64,000 nt of DNA from Acinetobacter celticus. Its GTDB lineage: Bacteria; Pseudomonadota; Gammaproteobacteria; Pseudomonadales; Moraxellaceae. Under the pieces are notes generated by a model, which had not been told where the DNA came from, did not search any database, and saw only the letters and a list, made by a program, of their open reading frames with translations. Below are positions 8,686-17,935 of this stretch, piece by piece. The stretch spans positions 310,001 through 374,000 of the forward strand of contig NZ_MBDL01000009.1 of NCBI RefSeq assembly GCF_001707755.1. Reading direction: 5' to 3'. The first letter of the stretch is position 1, and the number at the start of each line of letters is the position of its first letter. A program made the position numbers and the translations under genes.

Positions 8686-9684
8686 ATGACCGATCAAAAC
8701 CTGCAGAATACAACGTATCGTCTATTAAAATTTATTAGCCGTCAACCTATTCAATTTTCTCGTTTTTTTGCGAGGAATCTAGCAGGTTTAGTGAATATTT
8801 TAAAAGTTTCAAAAACATCTGAAACGATTCGTTTAAATTTAAAAATTGCACTTCCTGAATTGAGTGATGAAGCGCGTGAACAAATTACAGCACGGGCTAT
8901 TCGTAATGAACTGATGTCTTATTTTGAATTTTTTAGTATTTGGGGTTCTAGTAATAAAAAAAACTTATCCCGTATCCATCATGTTTATGGCGAGCAATAT
9001 TTCCATGAAGCCTTAGCTGAAAATAAAGGTTTGGTGTTGATTGTTCCCCATTTTGGTACATGGGAAATTATGAATGCTTGGTTTGCACAATATACACAAA
9101 TGACCATCATGTATAAACCTGTCAAAAACCCCACTGCCGATGCCTTTGTCCGTAGTGCACGTAGCCGTGAACAAGCCAATTTAGTTCCAACAGATGAATC
9201 AGGTGTCCGCCAAATTTTTAAAGCCTTAAAACAAGGGGGTACGACCGTTATTTTACCCGACCATACACCCAATATGGGCGGAGAAATGATTCCCTATTTT
9301 GGTATCCCTTTGGCAACCAGTAATTTAAGCGCCAAGCTAATTCAAAAAACCAAAGCCAAAGCACTCTTTCTTTATGCCATCCGTCATGAACGTGGTGGTT
9401 TTGATATGCATATTGAGCCAATGGATGATGCTATTTATCAGGGTACGGCAAATGATGGTTCTAAAATCATTTTTAAAGCAATCGAAAATCTAATTCGAAA
9501 GTACCCTGAACATTACCATTGGAGCTATAAACGATTTAAAGCCAGTCCTGAAACCGATAATATTTATCATTTAAAATTAGATGAAGCTGTTGCATTGGCG
9601 CAGAGCATTCGCGAAAAGGCCCAAGAACAAAGCACAGCTGAATTCACTCCGCCAACTGAAATTATAGATTCATCTGCCAGTTAG
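8686..9684 (+). CDS. LpxL/LpxM-family lysophospholipid (lipid A) acyltransferase
   Basis: A 332-residue protein of the HtrB/LpxL/LpxM family, which adds secondary acyl chains to lipid A at the inner membrane. The HX4E catalytic motif is HFGTWE at about residues 122-127, followed by family blocks around MYKPVKNP and the ILPDHTPNMGGE stretch. The C-terminal 40 residues are hydrophilic and look like an extension. Whether it is the lauroyl (LpxL-like) or later-acting enzyme cannot be settled here, so I give no symbol. It stands alone, and its stop overlaps by 4 nt the stop of comEC on the other strand. Confidence 0.85.
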   Translation: MTDQNLQNTTYRLLKFISRQPIQFSRFFARNLAGLVNILKVSKTSETIRLNLKIALPELSDEAREQITARAIRNELMSYFEFFSIWGSSNKKNLSRIHHVYGEQYFHEALAENKGLVLIVPHFGTWEIMNAWFAQYTQMTIMYKPVKNPTADAFVRSARSREQANLVPTDESGVRQIFKALKQGGTTVILPDHTPNMGGEMIPYFGIPLATSNLSAKLIQKTKAKALFLYAIRHERGGFDMHIEPMDDAIYQGTANDGSKIIFKAIENLIRKYPEHYHWSYKRFKASPETDNIYHLKLDEAVALAQSIREKAQEQSTAEFTPPTEIIDSSAS

Positions 9685-12134
9685 TTTCTTTTTAGCCATT
9701 TCCAATGATCACGTGCATAACTTAAATGCACCTGATTACCCTGTTGCTTAAATTGAATGCTCCCCTGCTGTATGGTGGTTATCAATGGAATGTCTAACTG
9801 TGCCAAACGAGCTTGCGTAATTAAACTCGGATGTCCATAACGGTTAAATTTTCCTGCTGAAGCAATCACTAGCTTCGGCTTTAAGGCTTTTAAAAAGGCA
9901 TAAGCAGAACTGTGTCGGCTACCATGATGACCTAAAACCAAAACATCGACCTGTAAATTCGGATAATCCTGTAACAATTGAAATTCAGTTTGCCAACCTG
10001 CATCGCCCATCAATAAAAAACTTTGATAGGGAAATCCATCTTTGAGTTGTACATACAGTACACACGAGCTTTCATTTTTATTTTGCGATGCCCATTTCAC
10101 TTGTTCAGATTTTGGAGACAAAACTTCAATACTCAGCGTCTTGCTCCATTGCCAACGCTGTCCTTGCACACAATAATCAAATTTCGTCTGTGCGGGTGGG
10201 TCGAGCTTTTCACTAGAATATAACTGCTGAATAGGCAATTGATGTTTAATGGAAAAATAACCGCCACTGTGATCTTGATCCAAATGTGTTAAAACCAGCT
10301 GATCCAGTTTACTCACTGCATTTACCGACAAAAACGGCTGAATAATTTGTTTGCCAACACTGAATTTTTCTTCATTATAATGCCCTCCCATATCAACCAT
10401 TATGCTACGTTGCTGATCTCGAATAAAAATGGCCTGCCCTTGTCCCACATCTAAAATCGTCAGTTCAAAAGGATAAGGCTTCGTGTCTTTCATCAATAAA
10501 GCCAACACACCTAAAACCACCCACCCCTTGGGCAATAAACCTTGAGGCATAAAGACGATTATTAACAATAGCGCCAAAAGTGCAACCATATAGCCATTTA
10601 GGGCAATTGGCTGTAATTGTGGTTCAAACAGCGCATCCAAGCCATCTAAAAAAGCCAACAGTAAACTTAGGCAAAAATCATTGAATTGAAATAATACTGC
10701 AGATAGCGATTCCGACACACTAAAGCTTAAAGCGGCCACAATATCTAAAGGAACGACGATAAGCCCTAGCCATGGAATTGCCACAATATTGCTCACAGGT
10801 GTAATCCAAGAAACTTGCTTAAAAAATAGAATCATTAAAGGAAATAAGGCACAAAAAATTTTCCACTGCGATTCAATCAATAACCGAAGATAAAACCACA
10901 CTTTTTTTTGCCAAGTATGTGCTGTATTTAAGGCCTGCTGGTGTTGTTGCAAAGTTTGATAAATACGAAGCAAAATAAAACAAGCGCCATAAGACAACCA
11001 AAATGCAGCCGATAAAATACTAAAAGGATCAATGAACAATAAAAGTGAAGCACTGAACAGCAATAGTTTTAAAGGCTGAAGTTTTTGCTGTAACAGTAAA
11101 ATCACACTACCTAAAACACACATCAACAAGGTTCGCACTGCTGGTATTTCAAAGCCCGCAAAAACACAATACATAGCTACACAGCAAAGAAACGGCAAAA
11201 TGAGTAAATATTGTCTAGGAATCATCAAATACAATTGTGGTCGATATCTCGCAATTATTTTCTGCAATGTCCAACACACCATCATGGCAAAAATAACCAC
11301 ATGTGGACCTGAAATAGCCAGTAAGTGACTCATACCAAAGCGCTGAAACTGCATTTTTGTGTCTTTGCTCAGCAGACTTTCATCGCCTGTGAGTAAGGCT
11401 AATAGCAAGCCTTGATGTCTTAACGGTTGACGTTGAATAAATTCACGAAAATTTAAGCGCTGTTTTTCAATCCATAGCGGAAATTGATGAATGAGAGCTT
11501 GGTTCGATGCTAACACCCGTGAATATCCTAAAGCAGCAATTTGCTGTTCGGTTAAAGGTTCAATCTCATTCACTTTAAAACCAGAGGAGATATTTTGTTG
11601 TACGTACCATTTTTCTTGATCAAACGTACCTGCGGTCGCATAACCATGTGCTGGCCTAAGCACTCCATTTAAACGGTAATACTTTCCTAACTCGAGTTTA
11701 AGCTGCTCAGAAGCTTCTTTTGCTTTGGGCACATAAGCCAAATATTGCACAGTGGAATTTTCTATAGCATTTTTAGGCACATTCAACACAGTAATTTTTT
11801 GCTGAATGGTGTTTTCACTCAATTCATTCAAGTGTTCAATATAAACAATTAAAGTTTGAGATGAAGGCTCATGTACAACATTGGATAATCGCTGGTCTAG
11901 CGCATTATTGGCAAAACCGAAACCAAGCCATATCCCTAAAAACAGACTAAAGATGAGAGTGAAGAATGTGGCAAAAATAGAAATTTGTCGTAAATAAGGT
12001 TGTATCCATCTTTCAAACATCAACCAAATCAAAACGAAAAAAACAACCCAACCTGCAGTAATGTGGTAGTTCAGCCACATTTTTCCCATGTAGGCAATTC
12101 CTAAAATCCAGCCAAGGCAAAGCCATTGCAACAT
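9681..12134 (-). CDS. comA: DNA internalization competence protein ComEC/Rec2 (ComA in Acinetobacter)
   Basis: An 817-residue polytopic inner-membrane channel that carries single-stranded transforming DNA into the cytosol. The N-terminal domain with OB-like fold (about residues 30-190) follows two or three helices. The Competence domain (about 220-510) holds the conserved LLALLTGD and MSHLLAISGPHVVI stretches. The C-terminal metallo-beta-lactamase-like domain has DVGQGQAIFI, the metal-binding THLDQDHSGG and LGHHGSRHSSAY. All three ComEC domains are present and uninterrupted, so the gene appears functional. Acinetobacter strains are often naturally competent and the homologue is called ComA there. 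It is monocistronic, 86 nt downstream of lolD with a terminator between. Confidence 0.93.
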   Translation of the reverse strand: MLQWLCLGWILGIAYMGKMWLNYHITAGWVVFFVLIWLMFERWIQPYLRQISIFATFFTLIFSLFLGIWLGFGFANNALDQRLSNVVHEPSSQTLIVYIEHLNELSENTIQQKITVLNVPKNAIENSTVQYLAYVPKAKEASEQLKLELGKYYRLNGVLRPAHGYATAGTFDQEKWYVQQNISSGFKVNEIEPLTEQQIAALGYSRVLASNQALIHQFPLWIEKQRLNFREFIQRQPLRHQGLLLALLTGDESLLSKDTKMQFQRFGMSHLLAISGPHVVIFAMMVCWTLQKIIARYRPQLYLMIPRQYLLILPFLCCVAMYCVFAGFEIPAVRTLLMCVLGSVILLLQQKLQPLKLLLFSASLLLFIDPFSILSAAFWLSYGACFILLRIYQTLQQHQQALNTAHTWQKKVWFYLRLLIESQWKIFCALFPLMILFFKQVSWITPVSNIVAIPWLGLIVVPLDIVAALSFSVSESLSAVLFQFNDFCLSLLLAFLDGLDALFEPQLQPIALNGYMVALLALLLIIVFMPQGLLPKGWVVLGVLALLMKDTKPYPFELTILDVGQGQAIFIRDQQRSIMVDMGGHYNEEKFSVGKQIIQPFLSVNAVSKLDQLVLTHLDQDHSGGYFSIKHQLPIQQLYSSEKLDPPAQTKFDYCVQGQRWQWSKTLSIEVLSPKSEQVKWASQNKNESSCVLYVQLKDGFPYQSFLLMGDAGWQTEFQLLQDYPNLQVDVLVLGHHGSRHSSAYAFLKALKPKLVIASAGKFNRYGHPSLITQARLAQLDIPLITTIQQGSIQFKQQGNQVHLSYARDHWKWLKRN

Positions 12135-12169
12135 AATTGTTTTTCTTATTTATTGTTAGTGCGCGCAAT

Positions 12170-12191
12170 AATAAAGCCCGCCGAGGCGAGC
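12170..12191 (-). terminator. terminator of the lol operon
   Basis: On the minus strand GCTCGCC and GGCGGGC pair and are followed by TTTATTATT. It lies between the lolD stop and the comEC start. Confidence 0.65.
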
Positions 12192-12220
12192 TTCAATCTA
12201 TAGCGGAAAAATCAAATGAA

Positions 12221-12907
12221 TTAGGTCTTATCTACCCAAAGTCCATCTTGCATATGTAAAACTGAGTCTGCAGACTGCGCCAAATGCTCATCATGTGTCA
12301 CAATCAACATGGCCATATTGAATTCTTTACGTAACTCAGACAATAATTCAAAAATTTTCACAGCTGTTTTACGGTCTAAATTCCCTGTCGGTTCATCAGC
12401 CATCATCAACTTCGGTTTGGTCACTAAAGCGCGCGCTAAAGCCACACGTTGACGCTCACCGCCAGAAAGCTCCCCTGGCTTATGGGTTAAACGATGTGAT
12501 AAACCAACACGTTCAAGCAAATATTCAGCCTGTTTTTGCACATCTTTATAATTGGTGCCTTTCCTTAACATCAACGGCATTGCCACATTTTCTAAGGCAG
12601 AAAATTCAGGTAATAAATGATGAAATTGGTACACAAAGCCAAGATGTTCATTCCGAATATAACCACGCTCTGCTTCACCCAAGGTATCAAAACGCTGTCC
12701 ATGAATAAAAACTTGACCCGATGTTGGACGATCTAAGCCTCCAACTACATGCAGTAACGTACTTTTACCTGAACCACTTGAACCGACAATCGAAACAAAT
12801 TCACCTGCTGCAACCTGCAAAGACAAACCACGAATGACATCAACCGTAGATTTACCATCTGTAAATGATTTGGTAATATTTTGAGCATCTAAAATTAAAT
12901 TACTCAT
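12221..12907 (-). CDS. lolD: lipoprotein-releasing ABC transporter ATPase LolD
   Basis: LolD powers extraction of outer-membrane lipoproteins from the inner membrane to LolA. The 228-residue ATPase has Walker A GSSGSGKST, signature LSGGERQRVALARAL, Walker B LMMADEPTGNLD and H-loop VTHDEH. I place the start at 12907 because MSNLILDAQNIT matches the family and overlaps the permease stop by 8 nt; a longer frame to 12967 lies inside the permease gene. It is the second gene of a two-gene operon with the permease. Confidence 0.93.
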   Translation of the reverse strand: MSNLILDAQNITKSFTDGKSTVDVIRGLSLQVAAGEFVSIVGSSGSGKSTLLHVVGGLDRPTSGQVFIHGQRFDTLGEAERGYIRNEHLGFVYQFHHLLPEFSALENVAMPLMLRKGTNYKDVQKQAEYLLERVGLSHRLTHKPGELSGGERQRVALARALVTKPKLMMADEPTGNLDRKTAVKIFELLSELRKEFNMAMLIVTHDEHLAQSADSVLHMQDGLWVDKT

Positions 12908-14141
12908 AACGCAATGCCTCCGCTGGCTGAATTTTGGCTGCACGGAAAGCTGGATAAATCGTGGCAATAAAACTGAGTCCTAAAGACAAACTGACAATCA
13001 CCACAACATCTTGCCAGCGTAAATAAGATGGCAAATAATTAATAAAATACGCATCAAACATATTCAGTCCAAGTGTAGAGTTCAGCCAACCGACCAATCC
13101 ACTAATACTTGATGCCGCGATAATACCTAAAATAGCACCCGATACTGTCCCAATCACACCAATCACTGTACCTTGAACCATAAAAATACGCGTGATGGTT
13201 GCAGGCGACGCACCTAAGGTACGCAAAATTGCAATGTCAGATTTTTTGTCAGTCACGACCATGACCAATGAAGACACAATATTAAAAGCAGCCACCAAAA
13301 CAATAAGGAAAAGTAACAAGCTCACCATGGCTTTTTCCATCTGAATGGCACTGAACAAATTACCGTGTGTATATGTCCAATCTGATGCATAAAAATTTGC
13401 AGGCAAGTCACGTACAATTTCTTGCGACACTTGTGGGGCTGCAAAAATATCATCCAGCTTCATCCGCACGCCTTGTGCGCCATCGGGTAAGCGAAGCAAA
13501 GTTGAGGCATCATTTAAGGCGATATAGCCCATCATTGAATCAACTTCTGCACCTATACTAAAAATACCGACAATTTTAAAACGCTTGAAACGTGGTACAA
13601 CCCCTGCAGGTGATGGCGTGGCTTCAGGTAGCACCAATGTGATGCTATCATTCAAGCCTAGGCCCAATGCATCGGTCATTTGTTTACCCAAGACAATACC
13701 AAATTCGCCTTTTTTTAGGTTATCAATACTGCCTTCAACCATGTGGTCCTGAATAATTGAAACCTTTTTTTCATACTTGGGTTCAATTCCCGTGACCATT
13801 ACCCCAGAAACTTGGCCCTGCGCTGTGAGCATGCCTTGTAGCTGTGTAAATGGCGCCACGCCCACAACATGCTTATGTTTTTCAATTTTCGTTGCAAGTT
13901 CTGGCCAATTTGTTAAAATTTGTGTTGAAGAAACAGTGGCTTGAGGTATCATTCCCAAGACGCGATTTTTTAATTCCCGATCAAAGCCGTTCATAACAGA
14001 TAAAACGGTAATAAGCACGGCTACACCTAGGGTGAGACCGATCATGGAAACCAGAGCAATAAAAGAAATAAAGTGGTTACTGCGCCGTGCGCGAGTGTAT
14101 CTCAACCCTATATATAGCGAGATTGGTTTAAACATAACCAT
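12900..14141 (-). CDS. lipoprotein-releasing ABC transporter permease, LolC/LolE family (single copy, LolF-like)
   Basis: A 413-residue permease with one N-terminal membrane helix (about residues 22-45), a periplasmic MacB-type domain (about 46-270) and a C-terminal FtsX domain with three helices. The family motifs LYIGLRYTRARR at the N-terminus and the FtsX stretch TDKKSDIAILRTLGASP are present. Only one permease gene accompanies lolD here. In several gamma-proteobacteria a single LolF homodimer replaces LolC plus LolE, and this locus fits that model. A second ATG at 14135 is an alternative start. It is divergent from the PilZ-like gene, with 19 nt between starts. Confidence 0.9.
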   Translation of the reverse strand: MVMFKPISLYIGLRYTRARRSNHFISFIALVSMIGLTLGVAVLITVLSVMNGFDRELKNRVLGMIPQATVSSTQILTNWPELATKIEKHKHVVGVAPFTQLQGMLTAQGQVSGVMVTGIEPKYEKKVSIIQDHMVEGSIDNLKKGEFGIVLGKQMTDALGLGLNDSITLVLPEATPSPAGVVPRFKRFKIVGIFSIGAEVDSMMGYIALNDASTLLRLPDGAQGVRMKLDDIFAAPQVSQEIVRDLPANFYASDWTYTHGNLFSAIQMEKAMVSLLLFLIVLVAAFNIVSSLVMVVTDKKSDIAILRTLGASPATITRIFMVQGTVIGVIGTVSGAILGIIAASSISGLVGWLNSTLGLNMFDAYFINYLPSYLRWQDVVVIVSLSLGLSFIATIYPAFRAAKIQPAEALRYE

Positions 14142-14160
14142 CTAGTCCGAGGTAATAATT

Positions 14161-14730
14161 ATGGAAAATGTACAGCATCAAAGCGAAACGACGGAACGTC
14201 GCGTCATGTCACGTATCGATGCTGCCTTGCGAATTAATTATCAGATTATTTCTGATGATGTTGCGCTGAATGACCCTTACGATCCTAATTTTGTCTTGCC
14301 ACGCTATTTTCTACTACTTGCAGAATTAGATCAATTTGATCATGCGCTTAACTACGAATTAGAACAATTAGCTGAAAAAGATCAACAAATTGCTCGAATA
14401 TTATCCTTATTTAATAAAAAGTTAAACCTTATTACAGGTTCTTTATACGACACCATTGTACAAAGCATGTTACCGATTCCAGAACATGTGAACTTTTCAG
14501 AGACAGGTTTAAGCTTTTTTAGTGAGCGCCCAATTAAGGAGGGCACTTATTTACATGTGACTTTAAGTCACCCAGAAAACTTCTTTCACATTGCAGCAAC
14601 TACTCAAGTGGTTTACAGCCGTGAAGAAGAAAATGGGCAATATCGTACAGGTGCGTACTTTATTAGCTTACATCCTCAGGACCGTGTGAAACTAGCAGAA
14701 TCTGTTTCACTGTCCTCATTTAAAGTTTAA
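14161..14730 (+). CDS. PilZ domain-containing protein with helical insertion
   Basis: A 189-residue cytosolic protein with PilZ-like motifs. RVMSR (residues 14-18) fits the RxxxR half of a c-di-GMP site, and NFSETG (111-116) fits the [D/N]xSxxG half, but about 90 residues of predicted helix separate them, where canonical PilZ has 20-30. Such a long helical insertion recalls tetrameric PilZ proteins (XCC6012 type). Beta strands typical of the barrel follow (HVTLSHP, TTQVVYSRE, RTGAYFISL). Binding of c-di-GMP is not certain. The gene diverges from the lol operon and ends against the DMT transporter without a spacer. Confidence 0.6.
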   Translation: MENVQHQSETTERRVMSRIDAALRINYQIISDDVALNDPYDPNFVLPRYFLLLAELDQFDHALNYELEQLAEKDQQIARILSLFNKKLNLITGSLYDTIVQSMLPIPEHVNFSETGLSFFSERPIKEGTYLHVTLSHPENFFHIAATTQVVYSREEENGQYRTGAYFISLHPQDRVKLAESVSLSSFKV

Positions 14731-15642
14731 TCAATCTGTTTTCATTTTGTGGGCGAGCGCTCTACTCGCCTTAAAATCTTGATAAAAATAGGCAAATAAC
14801 CCTGAAAGTAACACTGCCGCACCAAGTAAAACCATCATGGTAATTTTTTCATCATTTAATATAGCACCCACCACCAATGCAAGAATGGGTGTAAGTACTG
14901 TCGTTAATGACAGCGTTGCGGGCTGAATGTTTTGTACCAGTTTGAAATAGCAAAACATTGCGACCAGCGATGCCATAACGACCGAATAGCTCAAACCAAT
15001 AAGAGACCTTAGACCTGGCATCTCTGTCGGTGCGTAAGACCAAATAAATGGCAACATACAAGCAGCAAATAGGCTAGAAACCATAATTGAACCCGTTGCT
15101 TGCGCCATCGGTTCTAACGGTGCACCAATTTTTTTAACCCAGAAAATAGAGGCACAATAAATAAAGACACTCAGCAACATCAACCCAATACCCAATGGTT
15201 TTACCTGATGTTCACTGCCACCCAAACAAATAATGCCTAAGCCAGTGACCGCAATTAACATACCCAGCCATTGCATACGGCGCAAATGAATATGAAATAC
15301 AAAATAGCCAATAAGCCCCGTAATAATCGGCGCAAGCCCAAACATTAAAGCGATAATGCCTGAACTTAAGTAAGTTGCTGCTAAATAAGTAAAAAACTGT
15401 GAACCAATAAAACTACAAGCGCCTGCAAGATAGCTATGTAACGACTGTGCATTAATGGGAAATTTAGCACGAACAATCAAAAGTAAAACAATAGACAAAG
15501 GCAAAGCAATAAAGAAACGCAATGCCAAAGCCCATAGGCTATGCAAATCTGTCACGCTCCAAATAATGGCTAATGGCGTGGTTGCCCAAATTAAAACCAA
15601 TAAGACATATGTGGACATAAGATTTATTTTTGACGGTGTCAT
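14731..15642 (-). CDS. EamA/DMT superfamily transporter
   Basis: A 303-residue membrane protein with ten predicted helices in two five-helix EamA repeats. It begins with TYVLLVLIWATTPLAI, a typical family start, and PITGLIGYFVF marks the end of the first repeat. DMT proteins of this size are drug/metabolite exporters; the substrate cannot be told. The start lies 4 nt from the stop of the YaiI gene upstream, which suggests co-transcription. Confidence 0.85.
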   Translation of the reverse strand: MTPSKINLMSTYVLLVLIWATTPLAIIWSVTDLHSLWALALRFFIALPLSIVLLLIVRAKFPINAQSLHSYLAGACSFIGSQFFTYLAATYLSSGIIALMFGLAPIITGLIGYFVFHIHLRRMQWLGMLIAVTGLGIICLGGSEHQVKPLGIGLMLLSVFIYCASIFWVKKIGAPLEPMAQATGSIMVSSLFAACMLPFIWSYAPTEMPGLRSLIGLSYSVVMASLVAMFCYFKLVQNIQPATLSLTTVLTPILALVVGAILNDEKITMMVLLGAAVLLSGLFAYFYQDFKASRALAHKMKTD

Positions 15643-15646
15643 AAGC

Positions 15647-16120
15647 TTATAGATTCGCCGTTTTACGTTTTTGTTTCTGAATGGTCTGATCTAAACTACT
15701 AGAAAATTCACGCTTATCACGTTCTGAAATAGGCGGTGGTCCACCCGTTTGTACCCCTGCACCACGCAGGCTGTCCATAAAGTCACGTAAATGTAGCCGT
15801 GCTTTTACATTTTCTGTGGTGTATACCTCACCACGTGGGTGAATGGCAATGCCACCTTTTTCAATCACTTCTGCAGCCAACGGAATATCTTGTGTCATGA
15901 CAATGTCATGCTCTTTCATACGTTCAATAATTTCTTTATCGGCAGCATCTGCACCGCTCATGACTTGAATAGAGTTAATACGAATTGAAGGCGTAATTCC
16001 CACATTTTGATTTGCAACAAAAGTGACTTCTAGTTGATAACGATCTGAGGCCCGAAGAATCACTTCACGCAAAATTTTAGGCAATGCATCTGCATCAACC
16101 CAAAGTTTAAATGGCAACAC
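15647..16120 (-). CDS. YaiI/YqxD family protein (UPF0178)
   Basis: A 157-residue protein of the UPF0178 family, related to PIN-like nuclease folds. The N-terminus [17 protein letters not shown] has the conserved Asp pair, followed by [18 protein letters not shown] and the family motif [11 protein letters not shown] near the C-terminus. The biochemical function has not been shown for the family; a nuclease is suggested by fold only. It is the first gene of a pair with the DMT transporter. Confidence 0.88.
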   Translation of the reverse strand: MLPFKLWVDADALPKILREVILRASDRYQLEVTFVANQNVGITPSIRINSIQVMSGADAADKEIIERMKEHDIVMTQDIPLAAEVIEKGGIAIHPRGEVYTTENVKARLHLRDFMDSLRGAGVQTGGPPPISERDKREFSSSLDQTIQKQKRKTANL

Positions 16121-16395
16121 AATGATATCCAGTAGAAAAAACGAGAATCTTATTTTAACAAATCTATATGAGATAATTCAGTGAAACTATAGACAATTAT
16201 GTAAGGTACGATTAAAGATTGATAAATCCAATCACCTAAATACTGACATGAGTTTAAATTCAGCCAGATCTAAATTAAAACAAAAATCTATTCTGCTATT
16301 TTGTGACATTTACAAGTTAAACGATATTTTTAACATGACAGACTTGAAAATTTCAAATAACCCTCGATTTAATAAATAAATACAACCCTATATCA

Positions 16396-17337
16396 ATGGT
16401 GCATATGAAAAATCAAAACAGACCAGAAATTATCACTATTGAAGATCAAAACTTTGGTAGCCATGTCGAACATTGGAATTTGCTCACAGCTCAACCAAAC
16501 ACAGAAGTTCCTCAGTGGTTAGGTCAAGCGCTTGATGCACCAGTCATGCCAATGGGTTTATGCAAAGCAGAATGCGATATGGATGCCAATATTTGGCTGA
16601 TTCAAGGCCCCAATAAAGCACCGGTTCAGTTAGCACAAGTGATTGAAGTTGAAAACAATAAACCGAAAGCGGTAAAAACTGCATTTCCTTGCTTCGACAG
16701 CCCTTACAAAATTAAAGCCAGTATCGACCGTATTATTACCTGTAAATCTAATGTTCAAGCAGTGCTCTGTCTAAACTTAGGTGCCGATACTGCCGTCTAT
16801 GCATTTGATAGTCTTTACAGTGTAAACCATGACCAATACCAAAAAGACCAAGAGTATTTGGTGCAATTGAATGGCTGGGCTTATGAATTAGAAGCGGTCG
16901 CAGACCATGAACATCTAATTGTTGATGATCCTGCATCAATCAAACACCACCGCGCACTCAATGATATTTTAGCCGCCAATAATGGGGTTGCTCCCGCCAA
17001 TCTTCAGGAACAAATTGAAGCATGGCAACCTAAATCTGATGATGACAAAGAACCCGTCACTGTCGATTTTTCTAAAATGGTCGCATACTTATACGGCGAA
17101 AATATGGGGCAAGAAGATGAAGCTTGGTTCCAAGGCAATATTGTAGGTAAATCGTCCATGCAATTTATGGATCAAGAATATACCTTATATGATGTCACGC
17201 TCATTCATGAAGAAAACCAACCTGCGGTTTTAATTCGTATTGCAACCAAAAATGCGGACTACAAAAACTTTAACATTGGTCAATTTATTCGTGGCAATAT
17301 TTGGATTCAAGCCAATATTTACGCAAAATCTGCTTAA
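16396..17337 (+). CDS. conserved protein of unknown function, 313 residues
   Basis: I do not recognise a family. The protein is acidic, has no signal peptide or membrane segment, and is rich in Asn, Gln and Asp. Three cysteines cluster early (MGLCKAECDMD and FPCFDSP) and another two lie in IITCKSNVQAVLCLNLG. The codon usage matches the neighbours, so it looks native. An alternative ATG at 16405 gives 310 residues; neither start has a clear ribosome binding site. It stands alone between a divergent yaiI gene and a strong terminator. Confidence 0.75.
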   Translation: MVHMKNQNRPEIITIEDQNFGSHVEHWNLLTAQPNTEVPQWLGQALDAPVMPMGLCKAECDMDANIWLIQGPNKAPVQLAQVIEVENNKPKAVKTAFPCFDSPYKIKASIDRIITCKSNVQAVLCLNLGADTAVYAFDSLYSVNHDQYQKDQEYLVQLNGWAYELEAVADHEHLIVDDPASIKHHRALNDILAANNGVAPANLQEQIEAWQPKSDDDKEPVTVDFSKMVAYLYGENMGQEDEAWFQGNIVGKSSMQFMDQEYTLYDVTLIHEENQPAVLIRIATKNADYKNFNIGQFIRGNIWIQANIYAKSA

Positions 17338-17345
17338 TTTTCTTT

Positions 17346-17394
17346 AAAAAAACCGCTTTAATCTATAGCTAAGATAGATTAAAGCGGTTTTTTT
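17346..17394. terminator. rho-independent terminator
   Basis: A long stem (ACCGCTTTAATCTAT with its complement) is flanked by A- and T-runs directly after the 313-residue gene. Confidence 0.9.
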
Positions 17395-17682
17395 ATGGCG
17401 AAACTTTTCTTCACTTAAAGCGTTTAAATTATTTTTTCATCATCACGCAGATAAACTGAGTCAGTTTAGAGAAATCATTTCAAACACGCGCAAGAGAACA
17501 GTGTCAAAGAAATTATCAACATTATTAAAAATTGCATGTGGAAGCATATTAAAAAATGGACTAATCCATCAATATCATGATTAAAATTTTAAAAAACAGA
17601 GATGATATAAAACAATATAGAGGCTTAAGATTTTAATTTTTAATATATTTAGGATGAATTAGGACTTTAAAAAAAGCGAAAA

Positions 17683-17758
17683 TGGTGCGCTCAGCGGGAC
17701 TCGAACCCACGCCACAGGCTTCGGAGACCTGTACTCTATCCAGTTGAGCTATGAGCGC
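17683..17758 (-). tRNA. tRNA-Arg (anticodon CCG)
   Basis: On the minus strand the acceptor arms GCGCTCA and TGAGCGC pair, the CCA end is encoded, the T-arm has GGTTCGAGTCC, and the anticodon loop CTCCGAA gives anticodon CCG, reading CGG. It is 76 nt long including CCA. Confidence 0.95.
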
Positions 17759-17766
17759 GCGTGCAC

Positions 17767-17794
17767 ATCATAACAAAAAAATCAGTAAGGTAAA
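17767..17794 (-). promoter_or_regulatory. tRNA-Arg promoter
   Basis: Minus strand: -35 TTTACC at 17789-17794, a 16-nt spacer, and -10 TATGAT at 17767-17772, nine bases before the mature tRNA 5' end. Confidence 0.5.
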
Positions 17795-17845
17795 GCACCT
17801 ATCTACCACTCAGGCATTTTAGTGCCTATCCTTTATACAATGTTC

Positions 17846-17878
17846 TAAATTTGCAACGCAGAATTCCCTGCGAATTAC
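17846..17878. repeat. copy of dispersed intergenic element
   Basis: TAAATTTGCAACGC is shared exactly with 50112-50125, and CGCAGAATTCCCTGCGAATTA resembles 2805-2830. It sits about 57 bp upstream of yadG. Confidence 0.4.
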
Positions 17879-17935
17879 TTGGTTTATTGTGTCAGATCAC
17901 TCACAATACTCACATTATTACGAGGTGAGATGTTT

